From Trichopria drosophilae (lineage: Eukaryota; Arthropoda; Insecta; Hymenoptera; Diapriidae), in assembly GCA_030407085.1 (NCBI GenBank), contig CM059582.1, positions 158,062,501 through 158,126,500 on the forward strand: a stretch of DNA of 64,000 nucleotides. The letters run 5' to 3'. Numbering within the stretch: position 1 is the stretch's first letter; the number at the start of each line of letters is the position of its first letter. The notes beneath the pieces are model-generated. The model was not told where the DNA came from, searched no databases, and saw only the letters and a program-made list of their open reading frames with translations. The translations under genes and the position numbers were made by a program. Of the stretch, positions 24,799-35,249 are shown in pieces.

Positions 24799-24918
24799 TA
24801 TAATAAAAATATTAATAAGGGTTCGGCTTTGTCCTACAAAGTTGGTTGCTGTTGAGGAAAATCAACAGCAACCAACTTTGTAGGACAAAGCCGAACCCTT
24901 ATTAATATTTTTATTATA
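24799..24918. repeat. Perfect 57-bp-arm hairpin with 6-nt loop
   Basis: Bases 24,799-24,855 are exactly complementary to 24,862-24,918, with a GGAAAA loop (24,856-24,861). Outer parts are AT-rich; the inner arm contains AAGGGTTCGGCTTTGTCCTA. A mismatch begins immediately outside. Such perfect symmetry implies a recent origin, strong selection, or an artefact. It could be a tiny foldback element, a small-RNA precursor, or a library or assembly palindrome. Confidence 0.9.
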
Positions 24919-25500
24919 TATAACTTCTACATAAAAACACCGTGTAACATTAATTATTTACTTTGTGCATCAAGAATTTTTCATCATATTTTGGTATCAG
25001 TCGGTATCAAATTGTTCGAAATCAATTGATATTAACATATCCTTTCTTACGGACCACGAACGATGGACCCTTCAATAAAAGACTGTATATAATTGATGAA
25101 TAAATCTGGTCATGTCTGATGACAATGAAGGAAATATATTGTTCTTGGCTCGAATCTTCAGCGAGATAGTCCATCCATCCTGATATTTTCGGATTTAATT
25201 ATTCCTTAAATAACTTAACACCTATTCAAATCATAGTTTCCACCTGGAACGCTTAATTTAGAAGAGCACTATAAATATTATGTCAACTTTTTAAAGATAA
25301 ATATACTCGGTCTACTAAATTCAAGACATGTCATTGTCTGCAGGCTGAATACTGAATTTTCTATTAACAAGTATTATCACTTTTTTATTAACAAGTTTCG
25401 GGCTATACGATCAGCACAAAATGGAAATTGTGTTTTAATAGTAATTTCGACTAATGAATTTATGGATACTACATAAAATCGTGGAATAATTTTCTGATGA

Positions 25501-26574
25501 GACCCAGTCAATACAGATTTGTCAAACGTATGTAAATATTATGTAACACTTGTTCCTTCCAAGTATCAGTTAAGTAATTTGTGGGGCGCATGGAGAGTAC
25601 CTGAACTCTAAAATGTTCGCCACATTGCAAGTAACACGTATATCATGGTAACAGAACAATGTGATATTACTAAGATGTAACATTTACGTAACAGATCTAT
25701 ATAAAGCAATTAAAATTTATATACAATATTTGTCATTAGGGAAATATTTACGTATATCCTTATGTTACTTTTACACCATTAATTTAACGTACTCGCAAAT
25801 AAATATGTAACGCCAGCAAACAAATCGGAAAAAAACTCGCCTCGACGAGGAATCGAGCCTGGGTCTCTCGTTTGATAGGCTAACGCCACAACCACTAAGC
25901 TACGATCGCACCTTATGTTTATTCGTTATTTGGGGTAGAAAACTAATATATTTTAAACACAAGTCGATTAACAAATGTTCATGGTATTAATGATTTTAAT
26001 GTTATACAGATGATACAGACATATTTGTCAGATGTAATAATATATTAAACATATGCAATGTTTTTTTTTCGATCGAATTTTGCTTGGCTTCATGAGAATA
26101 TATAATCTTCGCTATAAAGTATCTCCATTTGTGTTGTATCAACTAGAAAATGTAAAAAAAAACTCAGTGAATGAAGATGTGTTATGTAAATATTACATAA
26201 ACGTTACATACCGGTTAAACAGCGTTATTTATATATATCAATTACATTATTTTTAAGGATTGTTCAACGAGAGAACGTTTGTTATATAAATGTTACATAC
26301 AATTGATACATACTGGTTATATAGCGTTCGTGAGGTATCAGATACTTCATTTTTAAAGATTACATATTCAAATGCAGAGAGAGAACATTTGTTCATTAAT
26401 CTTAAATAAACTAGTCAAAAACTTGATACGTAATGGCATACATGTAAATACTCCGCAATGGCGACGTATCTCCTTTACGGTTACATAGCTGGTATGTATA
26501 CATTGTTTTATAAATACTTTGTAACAGTTTTTATGGAGCAGTGACATCAACGATCTTTTGTGGTTGACTGGGGA
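25501..26574. mobile_element. CCC-type non-autonomous element D (GA duplication)
   Basis: The element is 25,503-26,572 (1,070 bp). Both ends start CCCAGTCAA (the right end read inverted), after which the arms diverge. GA flanks both sides (25,501-25,502 and 26,573-26,574). Both halves contain repeated GTTACATA/TATGTAAC words. It carries the same tRNA-like module as element C in the same orientation and near the same end. The terminal match is short, so this is less certain than element C. Confidence 0.55.
25809..25940 (-). repeat. tRNA-like module inside element D
   Basis: On the minus strand TAGCTTAGTGGTTGTGGCG fits an A box and GGCTCGATTCC a near-consensus B box. It aligns with 22,341-22,470, including the flanking CAAACAAAT..GAAAAA segment, which shows common descent rather than two independent tRNA fragments. 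It is not an intact tRNA. Confidence 0.55.
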
Positions 26575-26639
26575 GCTGTCCATTTCAATCAGTTAATTTC
26601 GCTCATCAACGTGATATATCATATTAGTGCCATTTTGAG

Positions 26640-27440
26640 TATTGTTGTCTAAACCTATCAGTCATGCCAGTACGCAAAATCGGCCATCAGGCAAATCCGC
26701 TATTTTAATCAGCGGCAGCTCAAAGTCATCGCTCGACGAGTTACTTCCGGTAGCTTAGGATTTGCATTAAGTGTTACAGTATTATAACTTGCGTTACTCG
26801 GTTAAAGCAGAGTAACGGATGGTTGATTGGTACTCATAGGTTATCAGGTTGTTAAAAGTATGCAGCAAAGTCGAGGAACAGTCCCAAGGGTTGGTTGCAC
26901 GCGAAAAGCTCGTTTTCTGTCTGTCAAGGACGTCTCCCAGTTCTCTTGGCGCCTCTCACCCTCCGTCAGAGTCAGACAGACCATTGAACAGCGACCCCGT
27001 TTATTGGCAATAACGCCAATTATAGCGATTGACGTTGCGCATCGAATCACTTCGGTATCCATGTCGAGCGACCGAGTCAAACGAGACTGCGTTCGGGTAT
27101 ACTGGGTGGACCGACAAACGTTGCGCGGCCATTCATACGACAACGAATCAACCGCATGCATGCCTGGCGTTAATAACGCCGGTGCGTGGCACCGCGAGTG
27201 ACATCGATCCTCAATTAGGTTCGACGAGGATTGAATCGCGGCTTCCATATTCGTTAATTAACTCGAAGCTTCTAATTTTCGCTGAAATCACTCGAACCAT
27301 TATTCAAGTTACGCATTTGATCATGGCTGCCCCACCCAATCGCTGTAATGTCCTTTTCAGGCGAAAACCTCAACTGAGGCTTCGTATTCCTATTTTACGC
27401 GCCCTTCCTCGGTTCACTAGAGTAGCAAATTGACAATCTG
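26640..27440. other. CpG-retaining island with overlapping open frames
   Basis: This is one of the most CpG-rich blocks in the window. Open frames of 124-134 codons exist in two plus phases (26,827-27,201 and 27,029-27,433) and on the minus strand (26,844-27,248). Long frames in several phases reflect loss of AT-rich stops, not coding. None shows a recognisable domain. A promoter or first-exon region, or a conserved regulatory element, is plausible. Confidence 0.3.
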
Positions 27441-28060
27441 TTGAATAAACAAACAGATCGTTTCCACAGAAATAAAAGGAATATGAAATTTATTCTGTGC
27501 CAACAAAAACTAAAAAGGCTGATTTTAAGAACTTTTATATACCTTTAGAAAACTTCGTATTATCTTTTTGGAAGGATTTTTTAAATGTTTTTTATATAGA
27601 ATTTTTTACGGAATATTTTACTATTAAGTAGAAAAAGTTACGATGTCGCATCAACCTAAAAATATGATAGGTCTTGAGGAGGCAATCAGGTAGTGACTCT
27701 TAAATACCCAAAAAATTTGTTCGATTACAAAAATTCCGGCTTGAAGAGTTCTGAAAGAAATAACCAGTCAGTGCGATTTTCGGAATCAAATAATTGAATC
27801 ACAAAGTAAATGTTTCTAATTTCAAATTAAATTATTCTGAATTACAATGTTTCGAACGACTAACCGATCAGTGAATGCCTTAATAAATTTGGTATTTATA
27901 GCACTGACATATGATGATATTATCTTACGTTTCCGCATGAATATACATCGGGAAGTAGATAATACCGAAAGATAAGTGTGTTATACTCCATTACATCAAC
28001 ATTTTTCCGTAACCTCAAAAATGTAGCATATCTTCCGTGACACACATTAACCGGTTAAGT
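27440..28060. other. AT-rich DNA, no recognisable gene
   Basis: I see no supported gene or repeat. Confidence 0.35.
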
Positions 28061-28074
28061 GGTACTGTATCATA

Positions 28075-28804
28075 TACAGGGTCATCGAAAAGTATCGGAC
28101 CCCCCTAATATCTTCAGTTAGAATGCACTTAGGAGAAAATGTCCAATAGCAAAGTTGTATGGTTTCAAGCGGGGAGTAAGATGATGACCTTGACTTTGAC
28201 CTTGACCATGCCCTTCAAGGTCATTTCAAGGTCAATCTTATTTTTTTTAAATAGAACCCCCTACATTTTATTGCATATTCTTATAGCTTATCTCGAGAGC
28301 TTTCCAAAACACTATAATAAAATATTTTTTTATTAAGTACTTTTTAAGGTATAAAAGTTTGAAGTTAACAATTTTTTGACACAAAATGTAGAATATCTTG
28401 TAAAATATTATTTAGTTTTCAGTAATCATAACCTTAATACTTTTGTGCGGGGAATAATGTCACCACCACTCTTGCCTTAACTGGTCGGACTCGCACACCA
28501 CTTAACAAATTGTTAACTTCAAACCTTTATAACTCAAAAAGTACTTGATAAAAAAATATTTTATTATAGTGTTTTGGAAAGCTCTCGAGATAAGCTATAA
28601 GAATATGCAATAAAATGTAGGGGGTTCTATTTAAAAAAATAAGATTGACCTTGAACTGACCTTGAAGGACATGGTCAAGGTCAAAGTCAAGGTCATCATC
28701 TTACTCCCCGCTTGAAACCATACAACTTTGCTATTGGACATTTTCTCCTAAGTGCATTCTAACTGAAGATATTAGGGGGGTTCGATACTTTTCGATGACC
28801 CTTA
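28075..28804. mobile_element. TA-flanked MITE with 300-bp arms and nuclear-receptor-type sites
   Basis: The element is 28,077-28,802 (726 bp), with ends CAGGGTCATCGAAAAGTATCG and the inverted CGATACTTTTCGATGACCCT. TA lies on both sides (28,075-28,076 and 28,803-28,804), the Tc1/mariner signature. The arms are about 300 bp and nearly identical, so the copy is young. Each arm contains four exact TCAAGGTCA or TGACCTTGA sites: left at 28,185, 28,197, 28,215 and 28,226; right at 28,646, 28,657, 28,675 and 28,687. The 130-bp centre has no gene. The 65-codon frame at 28,139-28,336 is arm sequence. Confidence 0.85.
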
Positions 28805-29104
28805 TGTACAAAAAAAAACCTGACATAACTGGTATTGTATCATATACAAATATGTATGTACATATTTGATGAACTTTTGAAGATTTCAACCGATTTGAAC
28901 CAAAATTGGTATACAACCGTTTTTTGACATGCTCTATATGAATATAGCATAAATTTCGACACTGTGGTTTTCGGGGTTGCTGATTGCGAATTTATTGTCA
29001 GTTTCGCATAATTTGTGATAACGGACATAAAATAACGTATATAGTACACGACTTATAGATCTAAATCGAAAATGACGACACAACGTCATCTCATTGGCGC
29101 GAGG

Positions 29105-29300
29105 TACCAGAACCCCTAGATCTAAGTTTCTGGAAAAATTGAAAATTTGACAACCTTGTTTTTTCACTTCTTTCCTCCACTTCAACCCTTATTTTCCACC
29201 CCTTTAGAATGTTTAAAAATAGAAACTGAACTTGGAAAATGAATCAGCTGTATCAAAAACCTCTAGATCTAAGTTTTTAGAAAAACTAAATATGAAAAGT
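29105..29300 (+). repeat. Short direct repeats
   Basis: CCTCTAGATCTAAGTTTTTAGAAAAACT (29,260-29,287) repeats ACCCCTAGATCTAAGTTTCTGGAAAAATT (about 29,111-29,140) at a distance near 150 bp. A diverged tandem duplication is likely. No gene is seen. Confidence 0.4.
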
Positions 29301-29309
29301 GGAAAATTC

Positions 29310-30290
29310 GCACCAGTTAACCGGTTAATAATATCAATATCGTTGGATTCTCCTACGGAACTCGTTCTGCCTACAATACGTTATGGAACCTAGTTGTGTC
29401 ACCTGTTTTGAATTAACCAATGCACGATTTTTCCAAACGCTTGCACCTCACGCTCTGCTAATTTATCTCCTCACTCCATTAAAAATCTATTCTTCTTTCA
29501 CCCTACCGAATATTAGAAAAAATAAAATGCGTTCAACGCGTCGCGTCGCTTTTCGATTTAGTTCGCCAGCCTCAAGAAAACGACCACGCAAAATCCGGCA
29601 GGCCATCCTCGTGAATTTACCTCAGTTTAGGCATCTAGTAGTAACTGGGGTACTTCATTATGAATTGTGAGTCACAGATCTAGTATGGACTTCAGAAAAT
29701 TATATTTATTTTTCAAAACTTGTTTTTTAGAAGTTTTTGAAAATGATGATTACGAATTTAAATTTTATAATACAATTATATACATTCATCCATACCCAAA
29801 AACACGATGTAGGCATGACACCTTTCTTTGTAGTATGTAATTAGTGTGGGTCTATTAGCTTCATACTATTCTTAAATTCATTTTGAAAATGTAAAAAGAA
29901 ACAATTCACATTTAGAGTGATAATGAGTGTTTTCTAGTCCGGCATGTTCCCCGTAGTGCTTTCCTTTTATGTTGCTTTAACCAGTCTTATTTAAGTAACT
30001 ACATCATGTGAATATTCCACATACTCCGATATCTCTACAATTTGTTGGATTATCTTGTTTCATTATATTATATACAATAGCATGTTATTATTGAAATGCG
30101 GCTTTTGAGTCAGCAACTTTTAAAAGCTCTATTGATTATGTTTCGTAGGAATTTAAGAATTTGAAGTAAATACCATTACCATATTCTACCTGCTATTTTG
30201 AATTTAAAAAATTTCAAATCGAATGCCAAATCAGTAACCCCAGAAACCATTGTAGATAATAGTATGGAGTAAATCATTCAATATTCATTA
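29310..30290. other. No recognisable gene
   Basis: The 95-codon frame at 29,383-29,670 is less AT-rich than its surroundings but has no recognisable domain. A piece of the TTCAAAATGGCG-type repeat lies at 30,185-30,250. Nothing else is seen. Confidence 0.3.
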
Positions 30291-30297
30291 AATAACA

Positions 30298-30650
30298 CAT
30301 TTATTTATTTATTTAACGGGCGGAATCAAATTTTTGCACATCTAATTTATTGTAAGATTTGGGAGAATTGCATATCGTCTTCCTAGATGACGCCTTACCT
30401 CACATTTGTGTATGATTTGTAGGAACTGCAGAAACGTACACCAAGTAGAGCAGCGGTCATGAGACAATTTGTGCCGGACAAACAATATTTTCAAAATATA
30501 AAAGAAACAACGTGGCTCATCTTACCAACAGCGAGCTGCTACTTGAAAATGGAATCGAATAATTGTTCACGGTACGAGGATCGAACTCACGCCTTACGAC
30601 GCGTAGTCCAATGCGTTTCAATCAAAATCGTTTTAAGACAATATTTTTCT
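30298..30650 (-). mobile_element. tRNA-derived SINE-like element
   Basis: Read on the minus strand, a B-box match (GAGTTCGATCCTC near 30,580) and a GCATTGGACTACGCGTCGTA tRNA-like segment form a decayed head. The body runs to an ATAAATAAATAAAT-type tail at about 30,298-30,318. The 3' body recurs at 9,905-10,035. Orientation, tail and tRNA-like head fit a SINE. The A box is degenerate and ends are approximate. Confidence 0.45.
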
Positions 30651-30782
30651 CTGACTCTCACATTTACATTTCAGATTGACTGGATTGCCGACAATGGTAT
30701 CTAGGTATCACGCTCCGAAGGTGTTTGCCACATTTAATGAAATGCACTGGGAGTTCAGAATTATTCGTTTTGAGATAAAATT

Positions 30783-30791
30783 TCAAGGTCA
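30783..30791 (+). promoter_or_regulatory. Isolated TCAAGGTCA site
   Basis: An exact TCAAGGTCA (ERR/FTZ-F1-type monomer site) outside the MITE at 28,077-28,802, followed by TCTAGGTCA. A 9-mer can occur by chance; a role is not implied. Confidence 0.2.
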
Positions 30792-31441
30792 TTTCTAGGT
30801 CAAATCGGTTTCACCTTGAAATTCTTATGGAATTTGATCCAAAAGACATTTATACAAACAAGTGGTGCACACATTTCAGTGAAATGCATGACAAATATTG
30901 ACATGCGATTTCTGGAATCCGGGATCTGCGGCTGTAATTATTAGTATATCACTTTCGGCAAAATCTGTTCAAACGTGGGGACTGTAATTTTTGATACTGT
31001 TATGAGTTGTGAGCTGTGAGTCAGACAAACTAGCGAATTATGAAGCAAAATATATAAATTCAATTCCCGATTTATTGTTGGACGATCACAAAATATTGGT
31101 AAATTTATAATAAAAGGAATATTGCCCACTAGTACAAATCATTATCGCTATCAAGATGTATGCCCCGAAATTAATCAATTCAGTTATAGCATAATGATTG
31201 ATAAAACATAAAACCTCAACAAGGCTTCTTGAAGTCGATTATTATACATGTTATATTCCAATCTCTACAATTCTTCTGTAGGACTCTCTGGCCTACGAAG
31301 AATACTTCTCCAGTTATAGCCTCAAAAGTATAACAAAATACCTTCTTCCATAATTTCTGCTTCTCGCTGTTTTTGCTCAATCTGTACAGAAATGACACAC
31401 AGGAAAAAATTGTAGGGCTTAAAAATACTTATAACTTAATT

Positions 31442-31670
31442 CCTTACATGTCTCGTTTGGATAAAACTACAGCCGACGAGAAGACTTTGAGCATCACAGA
31501 CCCCTTACATGTCTCGTTTGGATACAACTGGAGCTGACGATAAGACTTTGAGCGTCACAGAATTGTCAAAAACTGTTATAATATTCTACGATGCACGTTT
31601 TTCACCAATTCCATGATATTCAAAGTCTTCTCGTCGGTTGAATTTTTATCCAAATGAAATGTCATCAACA
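31442..31670. repeat. Foldback segment with duplicated arm
   Basis: A unit of about 61 bp beginning CCTTACATGTCTCGTTTGGA occurs twice in tandem (31,442-31,502 and 31,504-31,561) and once inverted (31,621-31,666, CAAAGTCTTCTCGTCGG..). The arms share GACGAGAAGACTTTGAGC. It may be a MITE whose left arm was duplicated. Ends and target duplication are not resolved. Confidence 0.6.
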
Positions 31671-31741
31671 ATGCGCACCCGTAATACCATCCGTCAGTTG
31701 AGAGGTACCCTGTATATACATATATTTCAATGCAGCAATGT

Positions 31742-31785
31742 AAGTAGTAACGGTCAACGCTTTGCCGTATCAGCCGTTACTACTT
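31742..31785. repeat. AAGTAGTAACGG hairpin
   Basis: AAGTAGTAACGG (31,742-31,753) and CCGTTACTACTT (31,774-31,785) are perfect 12-bp complements around a 20-base loop. The same AAGTAGTAA/TTACTACTT core forms the centre of the AAAGGAGG-family MITEs, so this may be a fragment of that family. Confidence 0.5.
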
Positions 31786-32924
31786 AACTGATGAACCTCA
31801 GTGCGGCTGTTCCCTTCCCAACTTAAGTAGTAGTTGTTGTTATCTAATTGTCCGTCTGAATTTCAATTTTTGGGCACTTGTATTTTACTTATGTAAATTT
31901 AGAATAATCAACATTGTTAAATGTAGTACGAAATTCATATCTTCCAAACTCAAAGATATGCCAAAAACGTGAAAAATATCTCTACAATAATTTTTTGATA
32001 TCATATATAAACCCATTAGCATTTATTCAACATACGTGACATTTTAAAATATAGTAGACATTTTTTCGTTTTTTTTTTTCATTTTTAGAAGGGCTAAAGA
32101 AAGTACCTCTATCATATTTTACTTTTCTATTTTAAAAAATAATATTAGTTTATTAATCGCCAATTGCATGTCCAGCATATTTTTAATGGTTTATGTATCC
32201 GTAATTTTCTCTGGGGAAACAATAGTAAAACTAAATGTGCCTACGGGAAAAAACGTATGATGGGCCAAATATTTCGTCTTTTGAAGGTCCAGAATTTTCA
32301 ACTGTATGACATTTTATTAGGTATTTAGGGAAATGGGTTAAACGCAATGATACGATAAAAAGGACAAAAATGACGATTTTTATGGGAAAATCTCAGAAAC
32401 CTTTAAACTTTAGTTTAGAAAATACAAAACGTCAGGTTTGTTAAGCATACGCAGATGCATGACGCAGCTTGCTTCATTTTGTTAGCAACTTTCAAGAGTT
32501 TTCAACTTCTTTTTTTACACTCCCAGTGACATATTTTTAGATTGAATAAATTATATTTGTATGTGGTCTTCTTTTTCGTCGAGGTTATTGATGATGACTC
32601 TGAGTTCATAATTAGGGAATTCAAAATGGCAGAGAGCTCTAATACAAAATTTAAGATAATAATAGAAATTTTGGTAGGTCACAGGTCTGTAATATAGTCA
32701 TAACAAAATTAATCTTATAGCTTATAATATTATAAGAGTTTATCTCTACACATTTGTTTTATTAGTAATCATAGTATGTAATCATTCGATTGGTTGCTTC
32801 TGGTTGTACACATTTTTTTAATCTATTCTTGTACTCTGTACAAAGAGGCACTTGGGAGGTAATGAGAATATTGAATTTGTTGAGTGAAAGAACATTTTAC
32901 ATTATGATCTGCTACAGTATTCCC

Positions 32925-33175
32925 CCTCATAAGTCATACACTTCGGGCAAACAAGATGGCGGCGCCTTACCTTAAGTCATATTCCCCTTCACCTCCCACC
33001 ATTTGAATTTCCGCTTGTTCATGCGCACACACACATACAATGGTACATCGAGCCTTTTAATCAGCGAATGGTGGCAGAATCCCTCAATGGAAAAATATGA
33101 CTTAGAGGTAGGGAAATATATGCGTTTGGGGGGTATATGACTTAAAAGAAGATGACTTAATATATGTCAAAGAAT
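32925..33175. repeat. Palindromic segment with repeated TAAGTCATA words
   Basis: (A/T)TAAGTCATA occurs near 32,928 and 32,984, and its complement near 33,096, 33,138 and 33,152. CCCCCT near 32,924 pairs with GGGGGG near 33,127. The symmetry suggests a MITE, but exact ends are not clear. The 61-codon frame at 32,790-32,975 crosses it and is not supported as a gene. Confidence 0.45.
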
Positions 33176-33259
33176 GCACTGAAAGAAAACTGAGGTTTTA
33201 GAATTATTTCTTGAACATTGTACTTAATATAGGGATTCTTGATTCTTGATAATCGGTCA

Positions 33260-33934
33260 CACGGAAAATAATGTTTAACCCCTACAGCAAAATATTCATC
33301 TGTCACAGCTTAACCTAAACACAGTTAAACGCAGTTCGGCTCTATGAGTCAAACTCGTTTAGCTACCGCAGTTTTTCTCTCTTACCTCAACACTTTAGCT
33401 GCCTTAAGATATATATCTCAGCAAACACAGCCTATCAATTGGACTAAATAATGGACTATTTTTCATTTCTCTTATATTTATAGACGTGAAATTATATTTA
33501 TGTGTGATCACGTATTAATCTGCACTAAAAAATAGTGATTAGTACACTGAAAGAAAGGTTAAAAACCGATATAGTACGTGACTTGTAACCTTCATTACAT
33601 GCGTTTATTCACGTATCAACTTTATTAATAATAAAATAAAATACGAGTCCCGACTCTGTTAACTTATTTTTCACAAAGAAATCAATTTTAACCGCAACTT
33701 GCTCGTTTATACAGCGAATAATTTGACAGCATACATGCACTTGTCTTTCAGCCAGTTATCTTTTGCAGTGACAACCAAACACCCGCAGATAAATTCATTA
33801 AGCTGTGGTAGCTAAATGAATTTTCGGTATTACATTTATAAATTATTGTGACAGACTTATAATTGTGCTCGTATAATCAAACACCTGCCAACCAAAGTAT
33901 TTGAGCTAACGTAACCTAAATATTTTTTTCCGTG
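33260..33934. mobile_element. Possible CACGG-ended non-autonomous element
   Basis: CACGGAAAATAATGTTTAAC at the left and the inverted ..AAATATTTTTTTCCGTG at the right are similar over about 15 bases. Both sides contain GTTAA/GTTACG-like words. A second CACTGAAAGAAAGG motif lies inside near 33,545. No target duplication is clear, so the call is tentative. Confidence 0.35.
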
Positions 33935-34289
33935 CGCTATCCATAAAAAAGGGTGTTATGAATGTGTCCAACTTTTCGTCTTTAATGTGCCTAGGACTTA
34001 TCAATAAGATTCCGCAGCATTCATCCTTAGACGTTCATAGAAAATAAGAAACAATAAAAAATATTATTTAGAATAATTGTGACAATTACTATTATTATGG
34101 GTCTTCCTCTGTTTCTATTATTACTATTTTAGATGTAAGTGCTGATTGGTACTTTTAGGGTTACGTTTAAGAAGCAAAAGTGATCAATTTATTATTCTGA
34201 CAGATTGGTTAATAGATAATGGGTTTCAAACGGCATTGTGATAAATAAGTAAACGATAAATATTCCATCAACTATGTTAAGTTATTGCA

Positions 34290-34560
34290 TTTTCCTGACG
34301 ATGGTTCTCCTCCAACGAAAAAGTATGAGCCAAGAAGGATCCCAAGGAGGGCTCTTAACGAGGTCGCCAGCCCGTTACCGAGATAGCCTTCACTGCCATC
34401 TGGTCTCAAGCGGTATTAAAATAGTTTTACGGCTAAAAAAGGTACACAGATCGTTCAGCGAGTGGCATCGCTCGTTGCGGATGAAGCCGTTGCCTTCTAC
34501 CCCTCACGAAACCTTCACTTTTCGTACCGGCTTTCTGCCTATACTTTGGCGTAAATGAAG
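34290..34560. other. CpG-retaining island
   Basis: A GC-rich block within AT-rich DNA containing a 94-codon plus frame (34,274-34,558) without recognisable domains. It may be an exon or regulatory element; composition alone cannot decide. Confidence 0.25.
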
Positions 34561-34739
34561 CGAAATTCAATAGATCCGAAAACTCGTTAACAGCGTATTT
34601 AGCAGGAACTCCACTAATAAGACGAAGAGCGTCGACTAAACGAGATCTACATTCTTGGTGTTTTGTTTTTGTTTACCTTGATGTCGAGTCCCTCGATACT
34701 TTTCCCTGTAGAGATCTCTTTTGCTCATAAATGGATAAA

Positions 34740-35245
34740 TGGAAATGGGAGACGGGAGGCAAGGTATGGAAGGCTGTTCTAGGCTAGTAATTATGCCGCG
34801 CGGGACGCGGCTGAAATTACTTCGAGGGCTCGCTGTAGGTGGGTTGGTTGTCCTGCAGTGGTATTTTCTGGTCTGCGCCGCTGTTCACGAGCTCGAAATA
34901 CGTACGTATGTATGTATACTGTTTCGAATTGCCAATAGAAACTTCGTAATTGTTTCCTACTCGCGACTAAACTGCAAGCTCGCCCCCCTGCTTGTTGGTG
35001 TGCGTAAAACAGGGTGCAGACACGTTTGCTTTGTGCGTATGTCATCGCCTATTCAAATGTTCATGTACAATTTCCTGTAATAAATACGGAACTATACGGG
35101 TTCGCTCGGCTAGGGTGGACTTTTTTATACTAAAAGTAAGTGATTATCCCTGCGACTGTTACGTAACTTCTCCGCTTCAGTTAGTGGTATTGTTAACTCG
35201 GAAATGGTGCAAAATTAGCACGTGTAATCAAAGTCTGTTTGCATT
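34740..35245. other. CpG-retaining island
   Basis: A GC-rich block (for example GCCGCGCGGGACGCGGCTGA at 34,795) with overlapping frames in two plus phases and one minus phase. The minus frame at 34,791-35,045 and the plus frame at 34,739-35,080 share the same bases, so neither is convincing. A short (GTAT)n run lies near 34,905. Possible promoter-type or regulatory island. Confidence 0.25.
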
Positions 35246-35249
35246 TTGA

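Noticed and set aside
26827..27433. Overlapping 124-134 codon frames as a gene
   Set aside because: Frames are open in several phases and on both strands because the block is poor in AT-rich stops. No domain or splice signals were seen.
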